Notes: generated by a model from the letters alone, not told the origin. A stretch of 64,000 nucleotides of DNA from VRUE01 sp963727465 (GCA_963727465.1 CAVSGL010000015.1:31677-95676), one strand, 5' to 3'. Positions 1-8,428 are shown, numbered from the stretch's first letter. Made by a program: numbers and translations.

Positions 1-462
1 TTCCTACAGACGCCGCGCACCTTCGCCAACATCGCCCGCGTCGGGCCGATCCACGGGCAGGCGCAGGCGCTCGACCGCTTGATCACCGACCAGGCCCACA
101 CCGGCACGGCGATCGTCGCCCTGCCCGAGGAGATGCCGGTCAACGAGTCGGCGGCGCTCGAGCACGAGCTGCGCACCGAGGTCGGTGTCGCCGTCGACCG
201 CGTCTACCTCAACGGCCTCTACCCGGAGCGCTTCTCGAACGAGGAGGCGGAGCGGCTCGCCGGGCTCGCCGGCGGCGAGAACGGCGCCCTGCGCGCCGCC
301 GCCCGCGCCGCGGCATCCGAGCACGATCGCGCCCGCTCCCAGCGCGCCCAGCTCGCCCGCCTGCGGCGCCGGGTCGAGGCGCCGGTGAAAACGCTGCCCT
401 TCCTCTTCGAGCCCGAGCTCGACGTCGAGGCGGCGCGCACCCTCGCCCGGAGACTGCACTGA
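1..462 (+). CDS. ArsA-family ATPase, C-terminal part (5' end outside window)
   Basis: The reading frame is open from base 1, so only the last 153 codons of a longer gene are present. The visible part carries no P-loop. It shows the C-terminal pattern of ArsA/GET3-like ATPases: a segment in which the partner or substrate residues are compared (TAIVALPEEMPVNES), followed by a YLNGLYPERFS motif typical of the 'vivN' strand region, and an alpha-helical tail. Its TGA stop overlaps the start of a second ArsA-like gene by one base, so the two are probably translationally coupled. Paired ArsA-like subunits are common in actinobacteria, and the two may form one heterodimeric ATPase. The substrate is unknown, and nothing here points to arsenite. 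Confidence 0.8.
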   Translation, partial: FLQTPRTFANIARVGPIHGQAQALDRLITDQAHTGTAIVALPEEMPVNESAALEHELRTEVGVAVDRVYLNGLYPERFSNEEAERLAGLAGGENGALRAAARAAASEHDRARSQRAQLARLRRRVEAPVKTLPFLFEPELDVEAARTLARRLH

Positions 463-1619
463 TGCCCGCCGTCGACGAGATCCTCGCCGGCAAGGACATC
501 TGCATCTGCGCCGGCTCGGGCGGGGTCGGCAAGACGACGACCTCGGCGGCGATCGCCGCCGGCATGGCGGCGCGCGGCAAGCGCGTCTGCGTGCTGACGA
601 TCGACCCGGCCAAGCGGCTCGCCGACTCGCTCGGCCTGCGCGAGCTCGGCAACGAGGCGCGCCAGGTCGACCCGGCGCTGTTCGAGCGGCACGGAATCGA
701 GATCGAGGGCGAGCTGTGGGCGATGATGCTCGACGCCAAGGCGACCTTCGACGAGCTGGTCGCCCGCCAGGCGCCCGACGAGGAGTCGCGCGACCGGGTG
801 CTGAACAACCGCATCTACCAGCAGATCTCCAGCGCGCTCGCCGGCTCGCAGGAGTACATGGCGATGGAGAAGCTGTTCGAGCTGCACACCGAGGGGCGCT
901 TCGACCTGCTCGTCCTCGACACGCCGCCGACCCGCAACGCGCTCGACTTCCTCGACGCGCCCAAACGCCTCACCCAGTTCATCGAGGGACGCTCGCTGCG
1001 GGTCTTCATGAAGCCGACCGGGCTGGCGGCCAAGGTCGCCGGGCGCGGCGCCTCGGTCGCGCTCTCGGTCTTCAAGCGGATCGTCGGCTTCGACCTGCTC
1101 GCCGACCTGGCCGAGTTCTTCAACGCCTTCAGCGGCATGGTCGACGGCTTCCAGGCCCGCGCCAAGCGGGTCAACAGCCTGCTCGCGGACCCGCACACCT
1201 GCTTCCTCGTCGTCTGCGGCCCGCAGGGCGAGCCGATCGACGAGGCCGTCTACTTCCACCGCAAGCTGGTCGAGGCGAAGCTGCCCTTCGGCGGCGTGAT
1301 CGTCAACAAGGTCCACTACCCGGCCGAGCGCCTGCGCGGCGACGGCGATCCCGCCGACCTCGAGGCGACCCTCGTCGCGCGGCTCGGCGACGAGGACCTC
1401 GCCCGGCGCGTCTGCGAGAACTTCGCCGACTACCAGGCGCTGGCCGAGCGCGACGCGCGCAACATCGAGCACCTGGCGGCGGAGCTGCGCACCCGCGGCG
1501 TCATCCGCGTCCCCTACCTGGACGAGGACGTGCACGACCTCGGCGGCCTCGCCGAGATCGACCGCTACCTGTTCGCGTCAGCCGAGCAGCGGATCGAGAT
1601 CGCCGCCGGCCGCGCCTAA
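462..1619 (+). CDS. ArsA/GET3-family P-loop ATPase
   Basis: A complete 385-residue protein. The deviant Walker A motif GSGGVGKTTT lies at residues 18-27, with the doubled lysine-type signature of the SIMIBI/ArsA class. The switch I region follows as DPAKRLADSLG, and switch II/Walker B is seen as LLVLDTPPTRNALDFLD near residue 150. Family members hydrolyse ATP as dimers to deliver membrane proteins or metalloids. The cysteine ligands that define true ArsA arsenite sites are not evident, so the role is left open. The start ATG overlaps the stop of the preceding ArsA-like gene, indicating one operon. A strong inverted repeat follows the stop. Confidence 0.88.
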   Translation: MPAVDEILAGKDICICAGSGGVGKTTTSAAIAAGMAARGKRVCVLTIDPAKRLADSLGLRELGNEARQVDPALFERHGIEIEGELWAMMLDAKATFDELVARQAPDEESRDRVLNNRIYQQISSALAGSQEYMAMEKLFELHTEGRFDLLVLDTPPTRNALDFLDAPKRLTQFIEGRSLRVFMKPTGLAAKVAGRGASVALSVFKRIVGFDLLADLAEFFNAFSGMVDGFQARAKRVNSLLADPHTCFLVVCGPQGEPIDEAVYFHRKLVEAKLPFGGVIVNKVHYPAERLRGDGDPADLEATLVARLGDEDLARRVCENFADYQALAERDARNIEHLAAELRTRGVIRVPYLDEDVHDLGGLAEIDRYLFASAEQRIEIAAGRA

Positions 1620-1625
1620 ACCCCG

Positions 1626-1672
1626 CCGACGGGCCGAAAATACGCCTATATGGGTGGAAATCGGCCCGTCGG
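1626..1672. terminator. Perfect 12-bp inverted repeat between convergent genes
   Basis: CCGACGGGCCGA (1626-1637) is matched exactly by TCGGCCCGTCGG (1661-1672) around an AT-richer 23-nt loop. It lies just after the ArsA-like gene and just before the 3' end of the convergent gene on the minus strand, so it can serve as a bidirectional terminator. There is no long T-run. Confidence 0.7.
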
Positions 1673-1680
1673 CCCCGGGG

Positions 1681-3384
1681 TCAGGCGGTGCGGTGGCGGT
1701 AGTGGTCGTACTTGAGCTCGCTGACCTCCCAGTCCGCGTCCTCGGGGACCGGGAAGAGGTGGCGCACGCGGGGGGTGTCGATGCGCTCGCGCCGTTCGAG
1801 GTCGTCGGCGACCGCCGGGAAATCGAGCGTGCTGTCCTCGACGGAGACCTGGCCCTCCTCCTCGACCTCCTCCATCCAGTCGCGGGCGGTGATGCGGATC
1901 TCGTCCTCGGCCGGGACCGGCTCGAGGATCCGGGTGTCCTGGGTCATGTCGTGCTCCTCCTCGTCCTCGATGTTCGGTTCCCCCCCGACCGTGGTCGAGG
2001 TTTTCCCCGCATGGCGATGAAAACCTCTACCGCGGTCGGGGTCGGGGTCTGGGTTGGGGTTGGGCGCTACGTCGACGAATTCCTCGGGCTCGATTTCCTC
2101 GGCGACGGCGATCGAGACGTCGCCGGTGTCGAGTCCGGTCGCGATCAGGGTCTCGTCGGCGGCCTCGTTGAGGTCCCCGCCGAGCTCGCCGAGGGCGGCC
2201 CTGCGCAGCACCCGGCGCACGCTCTCCTCGACCCAGCCGGCGAGGCCGGGCGTGGCGTCGCCCTCGAGTCCCGACATCTGGGCGCGCTCGAGCTGCATCG
2301 CGGCTTCGAACCGCTCGCGCACGGCGAGCCGGTCGGTCGAGCCGTCGGCGATCAGCGCCGCGGCGCGCATCGGCAGCGAGGCGCCGACCGGGCCCTGGCC
2401 GTCGAGCACCGCGCGCAGCGCCAGCAGGTGGTCGCTCAGCCCTTCCCCGGGCGACGGGCGCTCGCAGCCGAGCTCGAAGCGCCGCACCGCCCAGGCCAGC
2501 GGGCCGGCCGGGTCGGGGCGCGCCTCCAGTGTCTGCGCCAGCTCGGCCAGCTCGGCGGTCTCCGCCTCGGAAAGCTCGTAGCCGTTGCCGCGCGGCGCCG
2601 GCGCGCCGGTCGCGATGCGGCGCCAGCGGCCCTCGCCGGTCGGCGCGAAGGCGTGCGGGCCGAGGCCGACGCCGCCGCCCTTGTATAGACGCATCACGCT
2701 GATCAGGTCACCCAGCTGGGCGAGCGCCTCGGCGGCGCTCTCGGAGCCCTCGCCCTGCTCGGCGACGGCGAGGAACTGCGGCTCCCAGGAGGCGCGGCCC
2801 ATGCCCTCGCTGCGCATCGCCTCGATCGGCGCCTCGATGCTCTCGGAGCGCACGAGCTGCACGCCGTGCGGCAGTGGCAGGCGGGCGACCGGCATCTTCA
2901 GGCCGACGAGCGGGACGACCAGCGTCTCGGCCTCGTCGGCGCTGCCGACCTCGGCGTCGAGCACGGCAAGCGCCTGCTCGAGCCGGGCGGCGTCGAGCGC
3001 GAACTCCGTGCAGCCGTCCCAGAGGCCGGCGAGAAAGACCGTGAGCAGGCGCGCGGCGCGCTCGCCGGGCTCGCCGGGCACCTGCTCGCCCCGCTGCTCG
3101 AGGTAGGGCGCGGCGACGTCGGCGAGGACGATCGCTTCGCGCGCCGGCTCGAAGGCGGGCAGCGTGCGCAGCTCGGACTCGCGTTCGCGCACGTAGCGCG
3201 ACGTCAGCGGCACGTAGCTGTGGAAGAAGGCCTCGTCGGGGCCGGCAGACTCGGCCACGTCGAACGGCACCTGATCCCCGCCGGCGACCAGCGTGGTGAG
3301 CCGGGTCGCGGCCTCGGCGGCCAATCGCCGCAGGGCCTCGTTGAGCAGCGGATCGCGCACGTCCCTGCGTTCCCCCCCACGCAC
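1681..3384 (-). CDS. Unrecognised 567-residue actinobacterial protein with in-frame palindromic insert
   Basis: I do not recognise the family. The protein is acidic and helical with no signal peptide or membrane segment. Residues about 1-430 form a regular globular part. Residues about 440-470 are low-complexity (PNPNPDPDPD) followed by a stretch encoded by a palindromic DNA element (RGRGFHRHAGKTSTT). The last 88 residues form a separate acidic tail starting at an internal ATG (1947). That ATG is preceded by GGAGG at good spacing, so a short second product (1681-1947) could be made. The start used here is GTG at 3384; a second GTG at about 3360 is possible. The gene stands alone between two convergent or divergent neighbours. 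The element may have fused two formerly separate genes. Confidence 0.6.
   Translation of the reverse strand: MRGGERRDVRDPLLNEALRRLAAEAATRLTTLVAGGDQVPFDVAESAGPDEAFFHSYVPLTSRYVRERESELRTLPAFEPAREAIVLADVAAPYLEQRGEQVPGEPGERAARLLTVFLAGLWDGCTEFALDAARLEQALAVLDAEVGSADEAETLVVPLVGLKMPVARLPLPHGVQLVRSESIEAPIEAMRSEGMGRASWEPQFLAVAEQGEGSESAAEALAQLGDLISVMRLYKGGGVGLGPHAFAPTGEGRWRRIATGAPAPRGNGYELSEAETAELAELAQTLEARPDPAGPLAWAVRRFELGCERPSPGEGLSDHLLALRAVLDGQGPVGASLPMRAAALIADGSTDRLAVRERFEAAMQLERAQMSGLEGDATPGLAGWVEESVRRVLRRAALGELGGDLNEAADETLIATGLDTGDVSIAVAEEIEPEEFVDVAPNPNPDPDPDRGRGFHRHAGKTSTTVGGEPNIEDEEEHDMTQDTRILEPVPAEDEIRITARDWMEEVEEEGQVSVEDSTLDFPAVADDLERRERIDTPRVRHLFPVPEDADWEVSELKYDHYRHRTA
1986..2038. repeat. Palindromic repeat element copy 1 (inside a coding frame)
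   Basis: A 20-bp arm (1986-2005) pairs with 2019-2038 with two mismatches, around a loop that contains CGCATGGCG. The core (GAGGTTTTC, loop with CGCATGGCG, GAAAACCTC) recurs at 5943-5979. This copy lies inside the minus-strand gene and keeps its frame open. Confidence 0.65.
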
Positions 3385-3454
3385 GGCGCTCCTGCGCCTG
3401 CACGACGGCTTGCAAGAGCCTTGTTTCCCGGCCTCCTACGCCGTCTTTCTCTTT

Positions 3455-3487
3455 TTCGCAACTTTGCCAGATCGGCAAACTTGCGAA
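3455..3487. promoter_or_regulatory. Operator-like inverted repeat of the AbiE-like pair
   Basis: TTCGCAACTTTGCC (3455-3468) and GGCAAACTTGCGAA (3474-3487) form a 14-bp inverted repeat with a single mismatch and a 5-bp spacer. An extended -10 (TGCTAATCT, hexamer 3507-3512) follows, seven bases before the ATG at 3520. The right arm covers the -35 position. AbiE antitoxins are known to autoregulate by binding inverted repeats at their own promoter, so this is the expected operator. Confidence 0.65.
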
Positions 3488-3519
3488 ATTTGTAAATCGA
3501 CCCTGCTAATCTCGGTTTC

Positions 3520-4644
3520 ATGGCATCCGCAAATATCGCCGAACCAGATAAGTCGCTCACGGAGCAAGCGGTTGCCTGGCTCGAAGAGCGCCTGCCTCCG
3601 GGCTGGAGCGTTGACGTTGCGGCTCGAGATCACGATCTGGCCTTGCCCCCGGAGGACCGCAAGCTCTCACTCAAGGGACCCGGCAACTCAAGCGCCGCGA
3701 TCGCGGTCGAGGAGAGAAGTTCGATATCCCCGCGGGGGGTCCTCGAGCTGCTGCCCCAAGTGCGAACCGCCCGCAATATGGGCGCGCATCTCCCCCTCTT
3801 GGTCATAGCTCCATGGATCAGCGCCCGCACCCAGGAGCTGCTCGCCGAACAGGGCCTCAGCTACATCGACATCAGCGGCAACGCCTTGCTGCGCATCGAC
3901 AATCCCCCTTTCTATCTTCAGACCGAGGGCTCGAAGCGCAATCCGGCGCCCAGCGAGCGTGGCCGGGCCAAACTGCGCGGCGCCAAAGCAGGCCGTCTGA
4001 TCCGCCTGCTCGCCGACGTGCGCCCACCGTACGGGGTCGGCGAGCTTGCTGAGGCCACCGGCCTCGCACCGGGATACGTCTCGCGCCTACTCGATGCTCT
4101 GTACGGCGAGGCGCTGATCGAGCGCTCCCCTCGCGGGCCGGTGGAGAGCGTCGACATCGCCGGGCTCCTGCGCCGATGGGCCAGCTCATATGACGTCTTC
4201 GACAGCAACGACACCCGGACGTTCATCGCTCGCATCGGCGTGGACGAACTCCTGGCGGATTTGATGGGCAAATCCGCAGATGAAGCGCGGCTGGCCATCA
4301 CCGGTTCGCTGGCGGCGTCTCGCCTGGCTCCCGTAACGTCCCCCGCAATGCTGCTTGCCTACTGCGACTTCCCGGCCAAGGTCGCGAGCCGGCTCGATCT
4401 GCTCGAAGCAGAAGAGGGCGCGAACGTGGTCCTCATGCGGCCTTTCGACCCAGTCGTCTGGAAGCGCTGCTCAATGGAAGGGGGGCTGCGCTTTGTCGCG
4501 CCCTCCCAGGTCGCGGTCGACTGCCTGACGGGCAACGGGCGGATGCCGGCTGAGGGAGAGGCCCTTCTTGAATGGATGCTCGCGCACGAAGACGAGTGGC
4601 GGGCTGGATCTCTGCAGGAGCCGCAAATCCCCAACCGAGCATGA
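3520..4644 (+). CDS. AbiEi-like winged-helix antitoxin/transcriptional regulator
   Basis: A 374-residue protein. The N-terminal half is a nuclease-like or sensor fold containing the LSYIDISGNALLRI stretch often seen in winged-helix partners of AbiEii-type toxins. A winged helix-turn-helix follows at about residues 175-215 (VGELAEATGLAPGYVSRLL). The C-terminal half (220-360) resembles the nucleotide-sensing domain of this family. The gene overlaps the next gene by ATGA, the usual antitoxin-toxin coupling. It begins seven bases after an extended -10, so the mRNA is probably leaderless. The call rests on the HTH, the gene pair and the operator. A non-toxin regulatory role is possible. Confidence 0.65.
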   Translation: MASANIAEPDKSLTEQAVAWLEERLPPGWSVDVAARDHDLALPPEDRKLSLKGPGNSSAAIAVEERSSISPRGVLELLPQVRTARNMGAHLPLLVIAPWISARTQELLAEQGLSYIDISGNALLRIDNPPFYLQTEGSKRNPAPSERGRAKLRGAKAGRLIRLLADVRPPYGVGELAEATGLAPGYVSRLLDALYGEALIERSPRGPVESVDIAGLLRRWASSYDVFDSNDTRTFIARIGVDELLADLMGKSADEARLAITGSLAASRLAPVTSPAMLLAYCDFPAKVASRLDLLEAEEGANVVLMRPFDPVVWKRCSMEGGLRFVAPSQVAVDCLTGNGRMPAEGEALLEWMLAHEDEWRAGSLQEPQIPNRA

Positions 4645-5507
4645 CCGCAGTGGATCCGAAGCCTTCAGCCGAGTACGTCGCGGCGCGCCGTGTCCTGCTC
4701 GACGCACTGGAGGCCCTGGACGCACAGAGCGCCGCCATCGTCCTGGCCGGCGCCCAGGCGATCTATCTGCGCACCGGGCCTTCCAGCCTCGCCATCGCCG
4801 AGCACACCACTGACGCCGACCTCGCGCTGGAGCCGGAAGTCCTGGCAGACGCCCCGGCGCTCGGCGACTTGATGGAGGCTGCCGGATTCGAGCTGGCCGA
4901 CCTTCAGGGCTCACCCGAGCCTGGCATATGGCAAAAGGCTGCGCGGATCGGCGGTGCCGAGGTGCTGATTCCGGTAGATCTGATCGTTCCCGCCGGCGTG
5001 GCGCCAGCCGGTGGAACCCGTGGCGCTCGCCTCGGTCCGCACGGCAAACGGGCCGCTCGCAAGGCAGCCGGTCTCGAGGCGGTCCTGGTCGACCACGACG
5101 TCATGCGAATCGAAGCCCTCGAGGCCGGCGACCACCGCAGCGCCCGGGTCAGGGTCGCCGGCGTGGCGGCGCTGCTGGTCGCCAAGACACACAAGCTCAA
5201 CGACCGGATCGAGAGTGCACGTGCTGATCGCCTCGACGACAAGGACGCCTCCGACTTGGTCCGACTGATGCAGCGAAGCCGCCCGGAGGACATCGCCGAC
5301 GACCTGATCGAGCTTCGCGCGCATGCGAGCGCCGGGCCGCCCACCGAGTTTGCGATCCAGCGCTTCAACGCCCTGTTCGGCAATAGAGCCGGCAGCGGCA
5401 TCGAGATGGCCGCGCGCGCTCTGCGCGAGGCGATGCCCGAGGAGAGGGTCCGAGCCATCTGCCTCGCCTACGCCGGCTCCTTGCGTGCGGCAGTGGGCGA
5501 AGCCTAG
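4641..5507 (+). CDS. Nucleotidyltransferase-fold protein, AbiEii-like toxin candidate
   Basis: A 288-residue protein. Near its start it has AIVLAGAQAIYLRTG followed by TTDADLAL, matching the nucleotidyltransferase pattern of a small-residue helix cap, then an Arg/Thr and a DxD metal site. A later AKTHKLNDR segment and a conserved Asp-rich part (LDDKDASDL) resemble the lysine-containing C-terminal half of AbiEii toxins, which transfer nucleotides to a target. The start ATG overlaps the antitoxin stop (ATGA). A longer in-frame start at 4572 would lie inside the antitoxin and is rejected. The stop overlaps the convergent HxlR gene by 4 bp. Confidence 0.62.
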   Translation: MTAVDPKPSAEYVAARRVLLDALEALDAQSAAIVLAGAQAIYLRTGPSSLAIAEHTTDADLALEPEVLADAPALGDLMEAAGFELADLQGSPEPGIWQKAARIGGAEVLIPVDLIVPAGVAPAGGTRGARLGPHGKRAARKAAGLEAVLVDHDVMRIEALEAGDHRSARVRVAGVAALLVAKTHKLNDRIESARADRLDDKDASDLVRLMQRSRPEDIADDLIELRAHASAGPPTEFAIQRFNALFGNRAGSGIEMAARALREAMPEERVRAICLAYAGSLRAAVGEA

Positions 5508-5839
5508 GCCGGGACGGCTTCTTCTTCCAGCAGCCAGCGGGCGCCGTAGCGGCGCATGTCCTCGATCAGCGGCACCAGCGCCTCGCCCTTCTCGGTCAGC
5601 TCGTACTCGACCCGGGGCGGCACCTCGGGGAAGGTGTTGCGGGCGACGATGCCCTCTTCTTCGAGCGCCCGCAGGCGCAGCGAGAGCGTGCGCGGGCTGA
5701 TCCCCTCCAGCGAGCGCTCGAGCTCGCAGAACCGCGCGCTGCCGGCCGCCAGGTCGCGGATCACCAGCAGCGTCCACTTGCCGCAGACGACGTCGGCGGT
5801 GCGACAGACGGGACAGCGGGAGTTGCTCTCGGCACTCAT
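5504..5839 (-). CDS. HxlR-family winged-helix transcriptional regulator
   Basis: A protein of about 111 residues. It carries the complete family signature: CPVC near the N-terminus, VCGKWTLLVIRDL, GISPRTLSLRLRALEEEGIV as the recognition region, and VEYELTEKG in the wing. HxlR proteins are small dimeric regulators, often of redox- or aldehyde-responsive genes; the target here is unknown. The ATG at 5839 is chosen over the GTG at 5848 because the family normally starts just before the cysteine motif. The gene is convergent with, and overlaps by four bases, the AbiEii-like gene. Confidence 0.9.
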   Translation of the reverse strand: MSAESNSRCPVCRTADVVCGKWTLLVIRDLAAGSARFCELERSLEGISPRTLSLRLRALEEEGIVARNTFPEVPPRVEYELTEKGEALVPLIEDMRRYGARWLLEEEAVPA

Positions 5840-5942
5840 CTTCAGCACATCGGCAGCGAGCCGGATTGGCTTGGATGGCTCGCTACAGCGAGTTTAGCGC
5901 CAATGCTTCACTTGCTGAAGTTTTGGGCCCTGCCGGCCCGTC

Positions 5943-5979
5943 GTCGAGCTTTTCATCGCATGGCGGCGAAAACCTCGAC
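5943..5979. repeat. Palindromic repeat element copy 2 (downstream of the pilus operon)
   Basis: GTCGAGCTTTTC (5943-5954) pairs with GAAAACCTCGAC (5968-5979) with one mismatch. The loop again contains CGCATGGCG, as in the copy at 1986-2038. It sits in the 150-bp gap after the last pilMNO-operon gene, next to a shorter GGGCC/GGCCC hairpin at about 5925-5939, where it may terminate transcription. Confidence 0.6.
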
Positions 5980-5989
5980 CGCGCTGGGG

Positions 5990-6901
5990 TCAGACGTGGC
6001 CGGTCACGACGAACTCGACGTCGGTCACCTTGATGCTGTAGCGGTCGCCGTCTTCGCCGTATTCGAAGACCTCGGGAAAGCCGGGTTCGAGTTCGATCAG
6101 TTGGCAGCTCTTGCTGGTGCCAGCCGAGCACTTGCCTTCGCCGAAGACCCCGGTGACCTCCGGAGAGACGACGAAGAGCGGCTTGCGGGTCTTCGGGCTG
6201 AGCCCCATGTAGGTGACGACCTGCTCCTTCTTGCCGGGCAGGGAAACGGTCGGCAGCACGCGCTCGCGCTTCAGCGGCTCGCTCGTCTGCTTGTTCCCTT
6301 CCGCCGCGCTGCCCGTGCTGTGGACGATCGTCACATCGACGCCGAAGGCGTAGAGGACGCCATGCGGGTGCTTGCCGTCGAGCTTGCCGGCGCCCTTGGT
6401 TCCGGCGCCGCCGGTCGAGCCATCGCCGCCTTCGCCTTCCCCCGAGCCGGTCGTCGTGGTGGTCTTGGTGGTGACGGTCGACTTGCTCGTCTTTTCGACG
6501 GTCTTCGAGCTCGAGGTCACGGAGCTCGAGCCTTCCCCTTCGCCCTTGCCCAGCCGCGCCCCTTCCAGGTTCGGCTTGCCCAGCGAGCGGAAGGGGTCAA
6601 GCGGCTTGCGATCGTGCAGGCGCTTGCGGTAGTCGCGCAGACCCGGCTTCGCCTCGACGACCGTGAGCGAAGCGGTCTGGCGGCTCGAGTGCCTGAGCGC
6701 GTCGAGCGCGCCGCTCGCCGCCGGCGGCAGCGGCGTTTCCGACTTCTGGCCGAGCAGGATCGGCGTCGCCACGATCGCGACGAGGACGAGCACGACAACC
6801 GGAAGCAGGCGACGGTCGCGTAGGTCGTGGTAGAAGTCGGTGACGCCCCCCGGCACCTTCGGCGAGGGCATCTTCAGATCCGGTCCACGGAGTCGCTTCA
6901 C
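5990..6901 (-). CDS. Type IV pilus assembly protein, fourth gene of a pilMNO operon
   Basis: A 303-residue bitopic protein: a short cytoplasmic N-terminus, one membrane helix at about residues 32-52 (LLPVVVLVLVAIVATPILLG), and a long extracytoplasmic part with a Ser/Thr/Gly-rich linker (about 120-175). A compact C-terminal domain with two cysteines (GKCSAGTSKSCQLIEL) ends it. Position and layout resemble PilP, but sequence identity to PilP is not evident, so no symbol is given. The GTG start overlaps the pilO stop by GTGA, so it is coupled to the alignment-complex genes. It probably contacts PilO or the extracellular layer. Confidence 0.65.
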   Translation of the reverse strand: MKRLRGPDLKMPSPKVPGGVTDFYHDLRDRRLLPVVVLVLVAIVATPILLGQKSETPLPPAASGALDALRHSSRQTASLTVVEAKPGLRDYRKRLHDRKPLDPFRSLGKPNLEGARLGKGEGEGSSSVTSSSKTVEKTSKSTVTTKTTTTTGSGEGEGGDGSTGGAGTKGAGKLDGKHPHGVLYAFGVDVTIVHSTGSAAEGNKQTSEPLKRERVLPTVSLPGKKEQVVTYMGLSPKTRKPLFVVSPEVTGVFGEGKCSAGTSKSCQLIELEPGFPEVFEYGEDGDRYSIKVTDVEFVVTGHV

Positions 6902-7668
6902 GGCGTCCCTCCCGTGGTCGTCGACGCCGGCGTCGCGGGCTGTCCGGCGGGACTCGACGGCAAAGCGCCGGCGGTGAGCCCCTCGCCCGGCGGGGTCAGG
7001 TAGGTGGTGACCTTGAAGGTCGCGACGAGCGCCGAGGAGCTTCCGGCGGATTTGTCGGAGCCGCTGGTGAGGGTGAAGCTGTCGATCGTGAGCAGCCGGC
7101 CGGTGACAGTCACCTTCTCGTTCTGCGTCTTGACCATCGAGTCCAGTCCCGCGATGAAGTCAGCGATCTGGAAGAAGTCGCCTTCGAAGGTCAGCGTGTA
7201 CGGCATCACCGCCAGGCCGGCCGGCCCGATCGTCGCGCCCAGCGGCAGCAGCGAGGCGGCCGCCTCGGTCGCCGAGACCGGCGCCCCGGAAGCGCTCGGC
7301 GAGGCCGCCGGTTCGCTCGACCCCCCCTCCGATTCGAGCTGTAGATCCTTGAACGCGACGTGGGCATGGCCGGCGATCCCGTTCACCTGGACCAGCAGCG
7401 AGGCGGTTTCGTCGCTCGCCGGCACCGCCTTGCCCAGCACGACCAGCTGCTGGTAGTCGACCGGGAAGCGGCGCCTGGCGCGTTCGGCGGTGGCGATTTC
7501 CGCCCGGTGCTGGCCCAGGGCCGTTTCGACGCTTTCCACCTGATCGCCGAGCTTCGCCGCTTCGTCGCGCCTCGGGCTGAGCAGGAGCATCCAGAAGGCA
7601 ATCGCCAGCGCGGCGACGATCGCTATCGCGACAACCGCTCTCGTGTTTGACTTCCCCAGCGCGCCCAT
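6898..7668 (-). CDS. pilO: PilO-like type IV pilus inner-membrane assembly protein
   Basis: A 256-residue protein with one N-terminal membrane helix (residues about 10-30), a coiled-coil stretch (DEAAKLGDQVESVETALGQ), and a ferredoxin-like C-terminal domain with the pattern TLTFEGDFFQIADFIAGLD. PilO forms a heterodimer with PilN and links the cytoplasmic PilM ring to the membrane. A Pro/Ala/Ser-rich insert (about 115-140) and a Pro/Thr-rich tail are typical of high-GC versions. It lies six bases downstream of pilN and overlaps the next gene. Confidence 0.85.
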   Translation of the reverse strand: MGALGKSNTRAVVAIAIVAALAIAFWMLLLSPRRDEAAKLGDQVESVETALGQHRAEIATAERARRRFPVDYQQLVVLGKAVPASDETASLLVQVNGIAGHAHVAFKDLQLESEGGSSEPAASPSASGAPVSATEAAASLLPLGATIGPAGLAVMPYTLTFEGDFFQIADFIAGLDSMVKTQNEKVTVTGRLLTIDSFTLTSGSDKSAGSSSALVATFKVTTYLTPPGEGLTAGALPSSPAGQPATPASTTTGGTP

Positions 7669-7674
7669 TGCCGC

Positions 7675-8424
7675 TCAGCCCCCTTCCGCTTCCTTGCCCG
7701 AGCTTTCCGAAGCCTCGCTGGAAGCCACCTGGGCGGCTTCCGGCGCCGCTTCCGGAGCGGGCGCGCCTTCGCCTTCGGCCGGCGGCACCGGGGCCGCGTC
7801 GAAGGCGACCACGAGCGAGAACTGCGTGTCTGCGCCACCGACGGCGCAATCGCCGCTCTTCGAGCTGCCGCTCTCGCCCACCTCTTCGGAAGACTGGACG
7901 CCGACTCGGGTCACGCCGTCGATGTCCTTGAGCGCGATCACGAAGCCGGCCACGCCATCGTGCCCGGAGGCGCAGCCGGACATCGTGAGCGACGGTCCGG
8001 AGATACCCGCGAGGGAACTGCCGCTTCCACCTCCGCCGGAGGCCTCCCCGCCGCTGCTGGCGCTCAGTTCGCTCAGCGAGATGTCGCTCGGCAGGATCAG
8101 CGACATTTCGCGCAGCACGCGTTCCCAGTCGAAGCGGCTGTCGGCAAGGCTCTGCACGGTGGCCACCCGCTGTTCGCTGGCCGCCTGGAAGCTGGTGTAG
8201 GCGGACAGCCTGGTGGCGCGGACGGAGGCGACAGCGTCTTCGCGCTTCAGCCTGGCCAGATCGTCCTTGCTTTCGGAGATCTGGTTGTCGGTCAGGACCA
8301 GCATCGTCACGCCGGCGAGCACCGCGACCAGCGCGCCGAGCACGATGTAGACGAGCGGGCCGGTGCGCAGCGGCGCCTGATCGCCGCGGCGGTCCTCGGG
8401 GGGAATCAGGTTGACGGGGCGCAT
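7675..8424 (-). CDS. pilN: PilN-like fimbrial assembly protein
   Basis: A 249-residue protein. It begins with MRPVNLIPPEDRR, which carries the N-terminal (V/I)NLIP peptide that in PilN inserts into a groove of PilM. A membrane helix (about 27-47) follows, then a coiled coil and a periplasmic-type ferredoxin fold. The C-terminus is rich in Ala/Glu/Ser/Pro. It starts four bases after the pilM stop, in the canonical M-N-O order. Confidence 0.88.
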   Translation of the reverse strand: MRPVNLIPPEDRRGDQAPLRTGPLVYIVLGALVAVLAGVTMLVLTDNQISESKDDLARLKREDAVASVRATRLSAYTSFQAASEQRVATVQSLADSRFDWERVLREMSLILPSDISLSELSASSGGEASGGGGSGSSLAGISGPSLTMSGCASGHDGVAGFVIALKDIDGVTRVGVQSSEEVGESGSSKSGDCAVGGADTQFSLVVAFDAAPVPPAEGEGAPAPEAAPEAAQVASSEASESSGKEAEGG

Positions 8425-8428
8425 CTGG

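Noticed and set aside
219..1535. Long minus-strand open frame opposite the ArsA-like gene
   Set aside because: It mirrors the codon periodicity of the real gene on the other strand; composition is Arg/Ala/Val-rich without motifs.
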